Shown: positions 1-11,245, counted from the first letter of the stretch. The stretch: 64,000 nucleotides of DNA from Silurus meridionalis (GCF_014805685.1 NC_060906.1:4561424-4625423); one strand, 5' to 3'. Translations and numbers: made by a program. The notes: generated by a model from the letters alone, not told the origin.

Positions 1-530
1 TGTTTTGTTCCTCTGGTGTGATTTCCAAATCGTCAAAGAGTCGGTTCAAAGTGTCGGTTCAAAGAGTCGGTTCAAAGAGTCGGTTCAAAGATTCGAGTCA
101 GTTTACCGAAAGTGAAAGTGTTTCTCATCCTCGACTCTATTATTAAGGAGCGGTTGGAAAAACACAAAGATGTTCAACAGCAGCCAGAAGCGGTGAGATT
201 CATGTCCAACAACAAGCAGTGCTGAAAAAAAAGTGGGTGAGTTTTTCCTAGAAACGACTTTCTATCAGAATAATGCGTTTGTGTTTTCTATGTAATGGAG
301 TTTGTGGAAAGACCGCAGGGAAACTGCGGCACAGCAGCCGAAATGGAGGACAACAGTTTCTGCCCAAATTCCTCAGTTGGATGTGATGATGTTCTGAGTT
401 TATTGAGGAGGATCTGACATGAGAACACCGGGATTGTTTGGTTGTTCCAAGCTGATCCTGGAGTTGTTGTCATGTTCAGGATGATTTCCCGTAAACAGGA
501 GCAGATCATGTGTTTCTAAGCGGAGGAGAT
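1..530. other. Non-coding flank with a 13-bp tandem repeat
   Basis: No gene is supported here. A short tandem repeat of four 13-bp units (TCGGTTCAAAGAG type) lies at about 41-92. A related GAGTCGGTT motif reappears near 63882 at the other end of the window, so both may be pieces of the same dispersed repeat. No promoter could be assigned. Confidence 0.4.
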
Positions 531-1345
531 ACAGGAAGTGTATCTTCCTCCTTACTAATCCTATCCACTTCCTGCTTCACCGTCTCCACACTATCCAACC
601 TTCTCTCTCGCTCTCATTTTCCTCATTCATCAGCTGCTTAAAATACTCCCTCCATCTTTTTAACACACTCTTCTCACACATTTCCATCTCCATCCTTTAT
701 TGCTCTAACTTGCAGTACATCCTTCCCAGCTCGGTCCCTCTGCCTGGCCAATCGGTACAAATTATTTTTTCCTTCCTTAGTGTCCAACCTCTCATACAGC
801 TCCTCATATGCCTTTCCCTTGGCTTTCACCACATCCCTCTTCACCTGTTGCCACATCTCCTTGTATTCCTGCCTACTTTTCTCATCCCTCTGTCGAACCC
901 AATTCTGTTTCTCCAACCTCTTTCTCCTTATGCTCTCCTGCACTTCCTCATTCCACCACCACATCTATTTATCTTTCTTTCTATTTTCAGATGTCACACC
1001 AAGTACTTTTCTAGCTGCCTCCCTCATCACTTCTGCAGTAGTTCCACAATCATCCAGCACCTCTTCACCACCACCAAGCCCCTGTCTGACCTCCTCTCTG
1101 AATCTCAAACTACAGTCTTCCTCCTTCAGTTTCCACCATCTTATTCTTCTTTCAGTCCACACTCTCCTCCTCTTCTTCTTCACCTCCAAAACCATCCTAC
1201 AGACCACCATCCGATGCTGTCTAGCTACACTGTCCACTGCCAACACCTTACAGTCTTCAATCTCCTTCAGGTTGCATCTCCTGCATAGCACATAGTCCAC
1301 CTGTGTGCACCTTCCTCCACTCTTATACGTCACCCTATGATCCTC
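531..1345 (-). mobile_element. RTE-like LINE fragment (end of endonuclease and linker to RT)
   Basis: The minus strand reads as two adjoining open segments, 1384-965 and 964-674, then continues to about 531 in another frame. The first contains the endonuclease C-terminus (HRVTYKSGGRC.QVDYVL pattern). The second holds the arginine/lysine-rich linker, followed by KRWREYF.QLMNEENERE. These are the hallmarks of the fish RTE-type LINE proteins often annotated as craniofacial development protein 2-like. The copy is truncated at both ends, lacks the RT and is disrupted, so it is a dead fragment. Other copies of the same family lie at 5490-5840, 11820-12480 and 49154-50865. Confidence 0.75.
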
Positions 1346-2203
1346 CTTGATTGGATTGTGCAACACTAATGATTGTGTTAACATTAAAGAATATATATCA
1401 TTTTTATTAATGATCAGAATATCTCTAATTTTTTTGTAGGGTTATTGCTATTTTGACTCTGTTATTGTTATGTTGTTATATATGCTGTTTAGGGTATATT
1501 TGTTTACAGGGAACTCTCACCTGGACCAAGATTGCAGCAGCATTGACGTATCACAGAAATGGACCAAATCGGCCAATGAGGCATCTGTGTCTATGTCTAT
1601 GGCTTTCACTTCTAATGGGACTTTAGAGGAAGATTTTCCCCCAGTTTTAACTGCATGTTTGTTTTTGTGTTTTCTATGAATGTGATTGATTCCAGCAGAA
1701 GAGATCTGCATCTTCAGGACTCTGTGTGTACACGAGCATTGAAAAATGGAGATCCCTGATCAGGGGACAGATCATGTGACCTCACCCTCAAAAGACTGGT
1801 AACCTGCCATGTTCTAGTATTTTACTAATGAACTGTTCATATCTACAGTATGGAGTTTCTATAGAAATAATAACTAATATTTATGATAAGAATAAATCTT
1901 TAGCACTCACTTGAAAAAGTGGTTGATGAAATAATGTCCCACAACTGTTTATTTTTTTCCTTTTGATGAGTTTTTGTATTTATACTCCCATGTTTCCATT
2001 GTCTCTTTGTGAAGACCTGTTTGTTTCTGCTCTTAGTCTATTCCAGGCATGGTAGCATGTTTATATAAGCAGCACTATGGAGATCTGCTACTATTAGGAT
2101 TTTGTTGTATTTGAAGTTAAATGAAACAAGGTTGTGGCTTTTTAAGGAACTATACTGCAGGGGTGTTTGTTCCCTGTTCACAATCTGTGTTTTGTATGCT
2201 ACT
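1346..2203. other. Non-coding sequence upstream of the NLR exons
   Basis: No complete gene is visible apart from a possible relic exon at 1696-1798. The stretch is AT-rich and intron-like. The sequence at about 2163-2203 is repeated at 3402-3441 as part of a tandem duplication. Confidence 0.4.
1696..1798 (+). pseudogene. Decayed N-terminal repeat exon of the NLR
   Basis: A stretch bounded by a TCCAG acceptor and a CTG|GTAACC donor. It begins like the N-terminal repeat exons at 4901 and 7318 (KRSASSGLCV, compare RRSQSAGPSCV) and ends with a serine/proline segment before the donor. The reading frame shifts in the middle, so it cannot be used as it stands. The resemblance is short, and an unrelated intron sequence is possible. 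Confidence 0.35.
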
Positions 2204-2211
2204 ATTCCTAG

Positions 2212-3221
2212 TAGGGGTGGGAGAAAAAAATAGATTCACCAAACTATCGCGATTCTTTTTAAAACGATTTTGAGATCGATTTGTTTACCTCAGAATCGAT
2301 ATATATTTAATTATTTTACTTTTCCAGAGAGGTGGTGGGAAGATGTTACCGCTTTTATTCCAACAGAGGGCGAAACGTATTTTGTCGTTGTCTGTATTAG
2401 ATGACGTCGTATCTGTTTTAAGCTGGTGCGAGAAAGCAAAACCATGGCAGAGGCAGGGGAGCAAACCTCTTTGAGAATTGTTTAACGGATAAAGGTCCTG
2501 CTTTAGTCACAGACAATGTGTTTAATATAGTTATCGCTGCCCAATTAAACCGGCTTTCTCCATATTAAGTGCTACGCGCACACTGTCAATCTGGCCTCAC
2601 AGCGCACACTGAAGCTGCCTGCTGTTGCGAAGTTACTCGGACGAGTACGACACATCACTGGATATTTCCATAGAAGTGCTGCAGGACTTCATGTTTTGCA
2701 GAAAAAATCACAAGTTACTGGAGCTCCCTGTGCACAAACTTATACCAGACGTTTCAACGAGATGAAATAGTGCCTATGACATGGCAGTAACAGCTGCACT
2801 GCTCTCACCTGAGGTGAGGAAGACAGAAGGATATTAGCACCTTGACTGGGTTGGACATTGGAACAGTTTAACAGCACTTTCAGAGAGTATTGTTTTTAGT
2901 TATTTTGTTGCACATTTTAATATTATATTCAAGTTTTTGCTACTTGAAAGTTTAATGGTTCATGGTTCTTTATGCACTATATATGTATATGCTCCTGAAA
3001 TAAAAATTCAGAAAGATGTGATGCATTATTTTTGTTAATATAACTCATATACAGTCTCTTTAAAGGAATGATCAAGTATTTGCCATTGTCTAATCTTTAT
3101 TAAGCAAACAAAAATCACAATTTAAACAATGAATCACAATCACAATTCAGTATGTATTGAATCGGCACAAAAGTATCGGGATAATATTGAATCGCCAGAT
3201 TAGTGAATCGTCCCAGCCCTA
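2212..3221 (+). mobile_element. hAT-type transposon remnant, copy 1
   Basis: The element begins TAGGGGTGGGA and ends TCCCAGCCCTA, near-perfect terminal inverted repeats, and is flanked by an 8-bp duplication ATTCCTAG (2204-2211 and 3222-3229). Both features define hAT elements. Inside, the plus strand around 2565-2770 retains pieces of a ZBED/hAT transposase (CYAHTVNLASQ followed by a GRVR..TGYF..S region). Stops and deletions make it non-autonomous. It lies in the intron before the N-terminal repeat exons and was later duplicated together with its flanks. Confidence 0.85.
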
Positions 3222-3362
3222 ATTCCTAGTGTGTAAGAAGTGAGAAAGATTATAATGAATTTTCAACAGAAATATTGTGATTATACCCCATATAAAAATT
3301 TGTCTACAAATCTTAGAAACAATGAAACTCAGTCTCATGTCCATTTCTATCATTTTAAACAG

Positions 3363-3401
3363 TAAAGGAAAGAGCAGGAGATCACAATCAGCAGGACCCA
3401 G
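3363..3401 (+). pseudogene. Truncated duplicate of an N-terminal repeat exon
   Basis: After the acceptor AAACAG at 3357-3362 the first 39 nt of the exon at 4901 are present and in frame (GKSRRSQSAGP). Then the sequence jumps into the left flank of the second hAT copy. There is no donor, so this is a broken exon left at the breakpoint of the tandem duplication. Confidence 0.75.
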
Positions 3402-3449
3402 GTGTTTGTTCCTGTTCACAATCTGTGTTCTGTGTGCTACTATTCCTAG

Positions 3450-4456
3450 TAGGGGTGGGAGAAAAATAGATTCACCAAACTATCGCGATTCTTTTAAAAC
3501 GATTTTGAGATCGATTTGTTTACCTCAGAATCGATATATATTTAATTATTTTACTTTTCCAGAGAGGTGGTGGGAAGATGTTACCGCTTTTATTCCAACA
3601 GAGGGCGAAACGTATTTTGTCGTTGTCTGTATTAGATGACGTCGTATCTGTTTTAAGCTGGTGCGAGAAAGCAAAACCATGGCAGAGGCAGGGGAGCAAA
3701 CCTCTTTGAGAATTGTTTAACGGATAAAGGTCCTGCTTTAGTCACAGACAATGTGTTTAATATAGTTATCGCTGCCCAATTAAACCGGCTTTCTCCATAT
3801 TAAGTGCTACGCGCACACTGTCAATCTGGCCTCACAGCGCACACTGAAGCTGCCTGCTGTTGCGAAGTTACTCGGACGAGTACGACACATCACTGGATAT
3901 TTCCATAGAAGTGCTGCAGGACTTCATGTTTTGCAGAAAAAATCACAAGTTACTGGAGCTCCCTGTGCACAAACTTATACCAGACGTTTCAACGAGATGA
4001 AATAGTGCCTATGACATGGCAGTAACAGCTGCACTGCTCTCACCTGAGGTGAGGAAGACAGAAGGATATTAGCACCTTGACTGGGTTGGACATTGGAACA
4101 GTTTAACAGCACTTTCAGAGAGTATTGTTTTTAGTTATTTTGTTGCACATTTTAATATTATATTCAAGTTTTTGCTACTTGAAAGTTTAATGGTTCATGG
4201 TTCTTTATGCACTATATATGTATATGCTCCTGAAATAAAAATTCAGAAAGATGTGATGCATTATTTTTGTTAATATAACTCATATACAGTCTCTTTAAAG
4301 GAATGATCAAGTATTTGCCATTGTCTAATCTTTATTAAGCAAACAAAAATCACAATTTAAACAATGAATCACAATCACAATTCAGTATGTATTGAATCGG
4401 CACAAAAGTATCGGGATAATATTGAATCGCCAGATTAGTGAATCGTCCCAGCCCTA
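3450..4456 (+). mobile_element. hAT-type transposon remnant, copy 2
   Basis: This is almost base-for-base the element at 2212-3221, three bases shorter through homopolymer changes. It has the same terminal repeats and the same 8-bp flank ATTCCTAG (3442-3449 and 4457-4464). Because flanking host DNA is shared on both sides, it arose by tandem duplication of about 1.24 kb, not by a second transposition. Confidence 0.85.
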
Positions 4457-4550
4457 ATTCCTAGTGTGTAAGAAGTGAGAAAGATTATAATGAATTTTCA
4501 ACAGAAATATTGTGATTATGATACAAATTCATCTACAAATTTTTAAACAG

Positions 4551-4900
4551 TAAATTCTCATGTCCATTTCTATCATTTTAAACAGTAAATTCTCATGTCC
4601 ATTTCTATCATTTTAAACAGTAAATTCTCATGTCCATTTCTATCATTTTAAACAGTAAATTCTCATGTCCATTTCTATCATTTTAAACAGTAAATTCTCA
4701 TGTCCATTTCTATCATTTTAAACAGTAAATTCTCATGTCCATTTCTATCATTTTAAACAGTAAATTCTCATGTCCATTTCTATCATTTTAAACAGTAAAT
4801 TCTCATGTCCATTTCTATCATTTTAAACAGTAAATTCTCATGTCCATTTCTATCATTTTAAACAGTAAATTCTCATGTCCATTTCTATCATTTTAAACAG
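4551..4900 (+). repeat. 35-bp minisatellite, ten copies, carrying a splice acceptor
   Basis: Ten head-to-tail 35-bp units fill exactly 350 bp. Each unit ends in a pyrimidine-rich stretch plus TTTTAAACAG, and the last one is the acceptor of the exon at 4901. A single partial unit precedes it, and two copies of the same unit precede the exon at 7318. The unit read into coding frame meets a TAA, so only the last acceptor gives a usable exon. Confidence 0.95.
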
Positions 4901-5017
4901 TAAAGGAAAGAGCAGGAGATCACAATCAGCAGGACCCAGCTGTGTCTCCATGAAGAGTGATGGGTCTATGGATCATCCTCTCTACTTCAGTAATGAAAAC
5001 CCCTCACCTGTACACAG
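4901..5017 (+). CDS. nlrp1-like: NLR N-terminal repeat exon 1
   Basis: A 117-nt exon (39 codons) with acceptor AAACAG at 4895-4900 and donor ACAG|GTAACA. It enters and leaves in phase 2, so it can be repeated without altering frame. The translation has the fish NLR motif GPSCVSMKSDGSMDHP, then ends in SPVHR. Such short serine-rich exons precede the FISNA domain in many expanded teleost NLR genes; their role is unknown. It is paralogous to the exon at 7318-7434, with which it shares length, phase and splice sites. No upstream initiating exon was identified. Confidence 0.8.
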
Positions 5018-5489
5018 GTAACATCCCATAATTCTCATAGTTAAAGTCACAGTTAATGGCTGCACTACACAGTCATTAACAGCTATTTAGAACATATGTT
5101 TACAATATGTTGGGAGCTGCCAGGATGTACGCATCTCCTGCCTTGGGTCAGTGTAGAGGGCAGATTGTTTCTGTATTTGTGGTGTTTTAAAGCCTAGTTT
5201 TAACTCTTGTCTCTCTCTTTTTGATTGACGTTGGCCGACACTGAAACAGAGTTCACAGCACCCTCCGTCCTCCACTCGTGATCCAGCGCTCATGCATGCA
5301 CTTGCTGCCACAAACATATATACTGTAAAGTTTATATATTGCAGTAGTGTCAATTGCTCTGTTTTGCTCAATGAGGTACTGTAATTAATGAAATGAACAG
5401 ATTAGTGTATACTATCCCGTAGTGATCACCATTCTTTAAGACTCCTGGGTAAGCTTGGCCATTTCTCAACTTACCATATTTTCAAGTTA
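5018..5489. other. Intron, no feature seen
   Basis: The sequence after the donor at 5018 shows no coding similarity that I recognise. The open stretch on the minus strand around 5087-5371 has no family features and is probably chance. Confidence 0.5.
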
Positions 5490-5840
5490 TGATGGGGTCA
5501 TTGTCCCACATCTCCATCTTTAGTCGGGGATCATCAATCTCCATACCCCCTGTCCTCTACATCTGCCTCTTTCAAACCAACTACCTGCATGTCTTCCCTC
5601 ACCACATCCATAAACCTCCTCCTTGGTCTTTCTCTTTTCCTCCTTCCTGGTGTCTCCATCCTCAGCATTCTCCTACTGAAATACCCCATGTCCCTCCTCT
5701 GCACATGTCCAAACCATTTTAATCACACCTCCCTCACCTTGTCTCCAAAACATCCTACATACACTGTCCCTCTAATAAACTCATTTCTAATCCTGTCCAT
5801 CCTCGTCACTACCAATGAACTTCCTAATCAGTGTACCAAA
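5490..5840 (-). mobile_element. RTE-like LINE 3' fragment
   Basis: Read on the minus strand, this matches the C-terminal part of the LINE at 11820-12480: a region of the type WFGHVQRRDM...RRMLRME.PGRRKR and the aspartate-rich tail. Frameshifts are present. It is a 5'-truncated fragment in the intron between the two N-terminal repeat exons. Confidence 0.7.
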
Positions 5841-6773
5841 TTTTGAAATGGTTCTTTTTGACCTTCAGACACCTTATTCAGAACAAGAAAAGAAAATGAT
5901 TATTATCAATTAATTAATTAATTTTTATCTGATTTTACTTCTCAAACAATGTCAGTAGGTCTGAATAATGATCAGTTATTTTAAAAGTTTAGAAAAAAGT
6001 TTCCTAAACAGATTTTGTTGATTCTAAGTAAAAATGGTGTGTTTATAAAAAATGAACCTTGCAGTCAAACAGTAAAGAGTCAGCATGAGCCATGATATGA
6101 GACGTGTCTCCATACAGGCTTCACAAGATCAATACTGACACGTGTCAGGAAACTCAGCACAGGAATAAACTCAGTGTTCACTGCCCAGAATTGTTGAGTT
6201 TGTCTGCTGATTAGTTTGTGTATTTATTGACTATTTGTGATGAATATGTTGTTTGTTGCAGCTCTTAGTTTATACCAAGCTGTGTTTTTCCAGCCATGGT
6301 AGCATTAACATAAAGGGTTTATAGTAACTATTTTCAGATCTGCTGTGAATTCTCTACAGTTTGAAAATGTTGAGCAGTAATGTACTACAGGCATTTCATT
6401 GTGTTTCAAGTTAGAGCTTTCAAAATTATTTTTTTTAACAAAATGAGATAGCATTTGCATTAGTGTAAACATTAACAGCTGAATGAAATAAAACAATTCT
6501 CACAAAAATAAGATATTTGAAACAAACTCGCAATGTCCTGCCACTGCCCATTTCCATTATTTAGCTGTTTTTCTGCTGAAGTTTAAGATACAGGACGTGT
6601 TTACACACTTAAATTCAGGCAGTTTTGCAGTCATTATTATTAAATGTGTTTGTGTGTTTTTATGGAAGATTGCTGATGATTTGTGTGGTGTGGGAGTGGA
6701 GCATTGTGGTGGGGTTACAAAAGGAATCTCATCCAGGGTTCCAAATGCTACAAACTGACCTGTTACACAATGT

Positions 6774-6804
<31 letters not shown>

Positions 6805-6875
6805 GCAGAGCTGACGGTGTGTATGCAGGTTTTGCGTTGGTGTGGAGGAAGAATGTGCATTACCACGAGTGTGTT

Positions 6876-6928
<53 letters not shown>

Positions 6929-7247
6929 CACCAGTTCAGTGTCGATCTGTTGGACACGTGACCACACACACCACACGTGCGCTGCCTGAACTGAGACTAT
7001 CTGGTGTTTTTTTTTTTTTTTTTTTTTACTGAAAATCAGCAAACTATTCTCAGAAACTATGTGTCCACACATGCACTTATTTATTTCATTAAATTGCAGC
7101 GTTGCCATCATACAATCGCACAAACAAACATCACAATTGTGATACAATTAATCGTGTAACGCTATTTCAAGTTAAATGTAACAAATTTGAGGAGTTAACA
7201 GTAATATTGTGATTATGATACAAATTCATCTACAAATTTTTAAACAG
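5841..7247. other. Intron with simple repeats
   Basis: About 1.4 kb without a supported gene. It holds a (GA)n run at about 6774-6800, a (TG)n run at about 6881-6928 and a poly-T run at about 7001-7027. The last part, from about 7200, copies the intron before the exon at 4901. Confidence 0.6.
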
Positions 7248-7317
7248 TAAATTCTCATGTCCATTTCTATCATTTTAAACAGTAAATTCTCATGTCCATT
7301 TCTATCATTTTAAACAG
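7248..7317 (+). repeat. Two copies of the 35-bp acceptor-bearing unit
   Basis: Two exact 35-bp units of the minisatellite at 4551-4900, directly in front of the exon at 7318. They show that the array was present before or during duplication of this intron-exon block and has expanded separately in the other copy. Confidence 0.95.
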
Positions 7318-7434
7318 TAAAGGAAAGATAGAGAGATCACACTCAGCAGTGCCCAGCTGTGTCTCCATGAAGAGTGATGGGTCTATGAGTCCTCCTCTCA
7401 GCTTCAGAACTGGAATCTCCTCACCTGTACACAG
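7318..7434 (+). CDS. nlrp1-like: NLR N-terminal repeat exon 2
   Basis: A 117-nt exon, paralogue of 4901-5017, with the same acceptor and an ACAG|GTAACA donor. It is phase 2 at both ends. The translation carries VPSCVSMKSDGSMSPP, then a short variable segment and SPVHR. It joins in frame to the 54-nt exon at 7816. The changes relative to the first copy preserve the frame, which suggests both copies have been translated. Confidence 0.82.
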
Positions 7435-7815
7435 GTAACATCCCATAATTCTCATAGTTACAGTCACAGTTAATGACTAAAGCTGGAATTCTGATCTATT
7501 GTTTCATTTTCATCTTTTTCTCTCAAATCCAAATGTCTTCAGTGTCGAGCAAAAACCCAAAGAACTGGACTTCCTGTTCCAATACTTTTGGAGGTTTGTG
7601 TAGGAAGAATAGAAAAGTAGGAAAAAGTGGGAAATGAAAACAGGAGCACATTTAATTCTCCAGGTGCACAATGTTGGAGTTGTATTCAGCTCTGTGTTCT
7701 CCAAGTGTTCCTGCTCTCACTACAATTATTGTAGTACAATTTGTGTTCAGGTTTAGACTCCAGTATTAAAGTGAGGAACGTTGAGATCTTTAACACTTAT
7801 TGTTTTTGTTCCCAG

Positions 7816-7869
7816 TGTTCTACAGGAGGCAGGAGACAGAAGAGAGAAGAACATAATCACAGCTACAGG
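7816..7869 (+). CDS. nlrp1-like: Short linker exon before FISNA
   Basis: A 54-nt exon with acceptor TTCCCAG and donor GG|GTACGA. Entering in phase 2 it reads VLQEAGDRREKNIITATG, then joins the FISNA exon at 8097. Fish NLR genes usually have such a small charged exon between the N-terminal repeats and FISNA. The assignment rests on its position and on the frame fitting exactly on both sides. Confidence 0.65.
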
Positions 7870-8096
7870 GTACGATCAAAACCAACACCATGACTGTGAC
7901 ACTGACACACTGCTATTCTAAAGCTCTCTGCTGTTAGTAACTACAGAGTGATTAGATGATTGAAAATCTCCAGTAGAATAAAGTAAATCCACAGTGAGAA
8001 CATCATAAAGATCTATCTAGCAGGGAAAATGTGAACTTCTACTCTAATCATTGGAGCCCATGTCTCACCATGTCTTCCTTCTTCACCCTGTCACAG

Positions 8097-9989
8097 ACAC
8101 GACCCAGAATCCACTGCTGCAGATGAATTCCAGAAGAAGTTCAAGAACAATCTGATGAAGAAGTTTCAGTGTTTGAATGGATTGATGCTAAAGCAGGAAA
8201 ACCGAACACTCCTGAATGAGATCTACACAGAGCTCTACATCACAGAGGGAGACAGTGGAGACGTCAATAAAGAACATGAGGTGAAACAGATCGAGGCAGC
8301 ATCCAGGAGGAACCCAACTGAGGACACACCAATTAAATGCAGTGACATCTTTAAACCCCTACCTGAACAAGACAAAGCCATCAGGAGAGTTCTGACAAAA
8401 CTCTTATCTGAACAAGATGAAGAACCCATCAGGAACATTGTGACTAAGGGAGTAGCTGGAATTGGAAAAACAGTCTCTGTGCAGAAGTTTGTTCTGGACT
8501 GGGCTGAAGGGAAAACAAATCAGGACATCCACCTCATATTCCCACTTCCTTTCAGAGAGCTGAATTTGATGAAGGAGCAGAAACTGAGTCTGGTGGAGCT
8601 CCTTCATGTGTTTTTTAAGGAGATGAAAGGAATGGACATTTCCAGGTTGGAGAAGGTTCTGTTCATATTTGATGGTTTGGATGAGTGTCGTTTTCCTCTG
8701 GATTTCCAGAAGACAGTGAGAGTGTGTGATGTAACTGAATCAGCACCAGTGCATGTGCTGCTGATAAACCTGATCAAAGGGAACCTGCTTCCCTCTGCTT
8801 TCATCTGGATCACCTCCAGACCAGCAGCAGCTGATCAAATCCCCTCTGAGTGTGTCCATCGAGTCACAGAGGTACGAGGGTTCAATGACCCTCAGAAGGA
8901 GGAGTACTTCAGGAAGAGGATCAGTGATCAGAACCTGGCCAATAAGATCATCACACACCTGAAGTCATTAAGAAGCCTCTACATCATGTGCCACATCCCA
9001 GTGTTCTGCTGGATTTCAGCTGCTGTTCTAGAGAGAATGTTGGGTGAAGCAGAGAGTGGAGAGATCCCCAAGACCCTGACTCAAATGTACACACACTTCC
9101 TCATCATTCAGACCAACATCATAAGAGAGAAGTACCTACAGAAGCAGGAGAGCGATGAAGAAATGCTTCTCAAACTGGGAAAACTGGCTTTCCAGCAGCT
9201 GGAGAAACTAAACCTGATCTTCTATGAGGAAGACCTGAGAGAGTGTGACATTGATGTGACAGAAGCAGCAGTGTATTCAGGTGTGTGTACGCAGATCTTC
9301 AGAGAGGAGTTTGGGCTTCACCAGAGTAAAGTGTACTGCTTTGTTCATCTGAGCATTCAGGAACATCTCGCAGCTCTGTATGTGCACCTGACCTTCATGA
9401 AGGAACAGAAAAATGTTCTTCAACAGAATCAGAATCATCTCTATTTTGATGATGTTAATATTAGTGATTGTAGTGATTTTGATATTAGTGATTATAGTGG
9501 CTATATTAAGAACTTTGAGACACTTTCAGATGTTCACAGGAGTGCTGTAGATAAGGCTTTATACAGTCAGACTGGACATCTGGATCTTTTCCTTCGCTTT
9601 CTTCTGGGTCTCTCACTCGAGTCCAATCAGAAACTTCTACATTCCTTAGTAACACAGACAGGAAGTAGCTCCATGAACAAAGAGGAAACAGTTCAGTACA
9701 TCAAGAAGAAGATCAGTGAAGATCATCCTGCAGAGAAATCCATCAATCTGTTCCACTGTCTGAATGAACTGGGTGATGATTCTCTAGTGGAGGAAATCCA
9801 GCAGTATCTGAAATCTGGAGCACAAAGTGAACTTTCTCCTTCACAGTTGTCTGCTCTGGTGTTTGTGTTACTGACATCAGCACAGGATCTGGAGGAATTT
9901 GACCTGAATAAATACATCACTCCAGATAAGATCAGAGATGAGATTCTTGTGAGAGTGATGCCTGTGATTGCAGCATCCAGAAAAGCAAT
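8097..9989 (+). CDS. nlrp1-like: FISNA-NACHT-winged helix-HD2 exon of the NLR
   Basis: A single 1893-nt exon with acceptor CACAG at 8096 and donor AT|GTAAGT. It carries 630 uninterrupted codons. FISNA occupies roughly residues 1-75 ([16 protein letters not shown] start). The NACHT ATPase has its P-loop GVAGIGKT at residues 118-125 (8449-8472) and Walker [11 protein letters not shown] at residues 187-196 (8656-8685). The winged helix follows from about residue 358 ([17 protein letters not shown]). HD2 contains [15 protein letters not shown] near residue 415. All the nucleotide-binding residues I would check are present and the length is normal for a fish NLR exon, so this module looks functional. 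In NLRs it binds and hydrolyses nucleotide and drives oligomerisation in the cytosol. The exon starts with one base that completes a codon from 7816-7869. Confidence 0.95.
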
Positions 9990-10380
9990 GTAAGTGAAGC
10001 TGAATGAAATTGTTCTACTGTTACAGTGTTGAGAACAAATCAAAGGTCTGAGCTGTTCAGATGAATCGAACTCTGCAGGACTCTTTAGACTTTTTCCTTT
10101 CTCCTCTTAGAAACCTTTTAGATCAGACTCTCTTACTTTCCCATTTGGATTCCCGGATCTCATCCTCCATGTTTATACAACGTGTGTGTGATGATGTTCC
10201 TCAGCTGAAACTCTCGCCAAGCCAAATCTGAACATCTCCGACTGTCAATTCTTATTATTCCACCATTTAATCTTTGTGTTCAACTGATGTGTGTGATGTT
10301 GAAAGTGAGACGCTGCAGTGAAGCTTTAAGAACTTGTTTGATCTTCTGCATTTCTGTTCATTATCTTTTATTTCCTTCAG
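9990..10380. other. Intron after the NACHT exon
   Basis: A 391-bp intron beginning GTAAGT and ending CCTTCAG. No other feature was seen. Confidence 0.7.
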
Positions 10381-10575
10381 TATCAGATGCAGTGAAATTA
10401 CAGGGAGAAGTGGAGAAGCTCTGATCTCAGTGCTCAACTCAGAAACCTTCAGTCTGAGAGAACTGCATCTGACTGTCAATACACTGAATCTGTTTGGGAA
10501 TAATCTAGAAGACTCAGGACTGAAGCATCTCTCTGCTCTACTGGAGAATCCTGAGTGTAAAGTGAAAGGTCTGAG
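10381..10575 (+). CDS. nlrp1-like: LRR exon A (first LRR exon, with 7-residue insertion)
   Basis: A 195-nt exon after CCTTCAG, ending CTGAG|GTAAGA, phase 2 at both ends. It encodes the leucine-rich repeat pattern EALISVLNSE...LRELHLTVN...NNLEDSGLKHLSALL. The usual fish exon is 174 nt; this one is 21 nt longer because seven residues are inserted between the LREL segment and the N-NLEDSG segment. The insertion is in frame and repeats part of the LxL motif, as if a short duplication had lengthened the loop. Ribonuclease-inhibitor-type LRRs in NLRs serve sensing or autoinhibition. Confidence 0.85.
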
Positions 10576-11057
10576 GTAAGATCATCTCTCTGAGAGACAC
10601 AAGAACTCACTAAAAGCTGCAGTGAATTGTTGTATACAGTGTTGTTTTTCAGGTGAAATTTGCTGTAGCAGTACAACATCCAGAACAAATCTATCAGTAA
10701 TGAAACTTCTCACTTCCACTAATCATTAATGCACTGAGAATTAGATCCATGTGTGAATAAAACTCCAGTTAAACAGAGAGAAAGAACCTGATTCATGACT
10801 TTGAACAGAAAGCAGCAATACCTTTACACCTCTTGTACACATAATGACAGGAATCTCAATCACAGCAATAATCATTGGTCAGGTTTAATATGATCTTGTG
10901 ATTGGACAAGAGAAGGGAGACGGTCCTCCATAACACACACATCATCTTCAAATCATCATCATTGCTTTTTCAACCTGTTTCTAGACGTCTTACCATATTA
11001 TTCTTCATTGTCAGAGATTCCCTCTGCTCCGTTTGCAGAATGATGAAGTGTGTGTCA
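10576..11057. repeat. Duplicated intron block, copy 1
   Basis: This 482-bp block, from the donor of LRR exon A to just before the acceptor of exon B, is repeated at 11246-11727 with only a few differences. It shows a recent tandem duplication of an intron-exon unit. Confidence 0.9.
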
Positions 11058-11071
11058 TTGTGTATCTGCAG

Positions 11072-11245
11072 GTTGTGGTGTTGTGGAGTATCAGATGAAG
11101 GCTGTGCTGCTCTCGCTTCAGCTCTGAGATCAAACCCCTCACACCTGAGAGAACTGGATCTGTCTGGGAATAAAGTAGGAGACTCAGGAGTGAAGTGTCT
11201 CTCTGCTGTACTGGAGAATCCTCACTGTAAACTGGAGATACTGAG
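11072..11245 (+). CDS. nlrp1-like: LRR exon B
   Basis: A 174-nt exon with acceptor ATCTGCAG and donor CTGAG|GTAAGA, phase 2 at both ends. It encodes two LRRs of the ribonuclease-inhibitor type: [18 protein letters not shown], then [20 protein letters not shown], ending in the [11 protein letters not shown] segment. It is the parent type of the copies at 13409, 20210, 25367 and 48974, which differ from it by only a few bases. The close identity points to recent exon duplication or gene conversion. Confidence 0.9.

Noticed and set aside
1470..1711. Small overlapping frames on both strands near 1500-1700
   Set aside because: No recognisable domain, no splice context fitting the NLR phases, and lengths expected by chance.
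4551..4900. CRISPR-like array
   Set aside because: No variable spacers between repeats, eukaryotic context and no cas genes; it is a minisatellite.
5087..5371. 94-codon minus-strand frame with CCELCFS
   Set aside because: No family resemblance; probably chance open frame in an intron.
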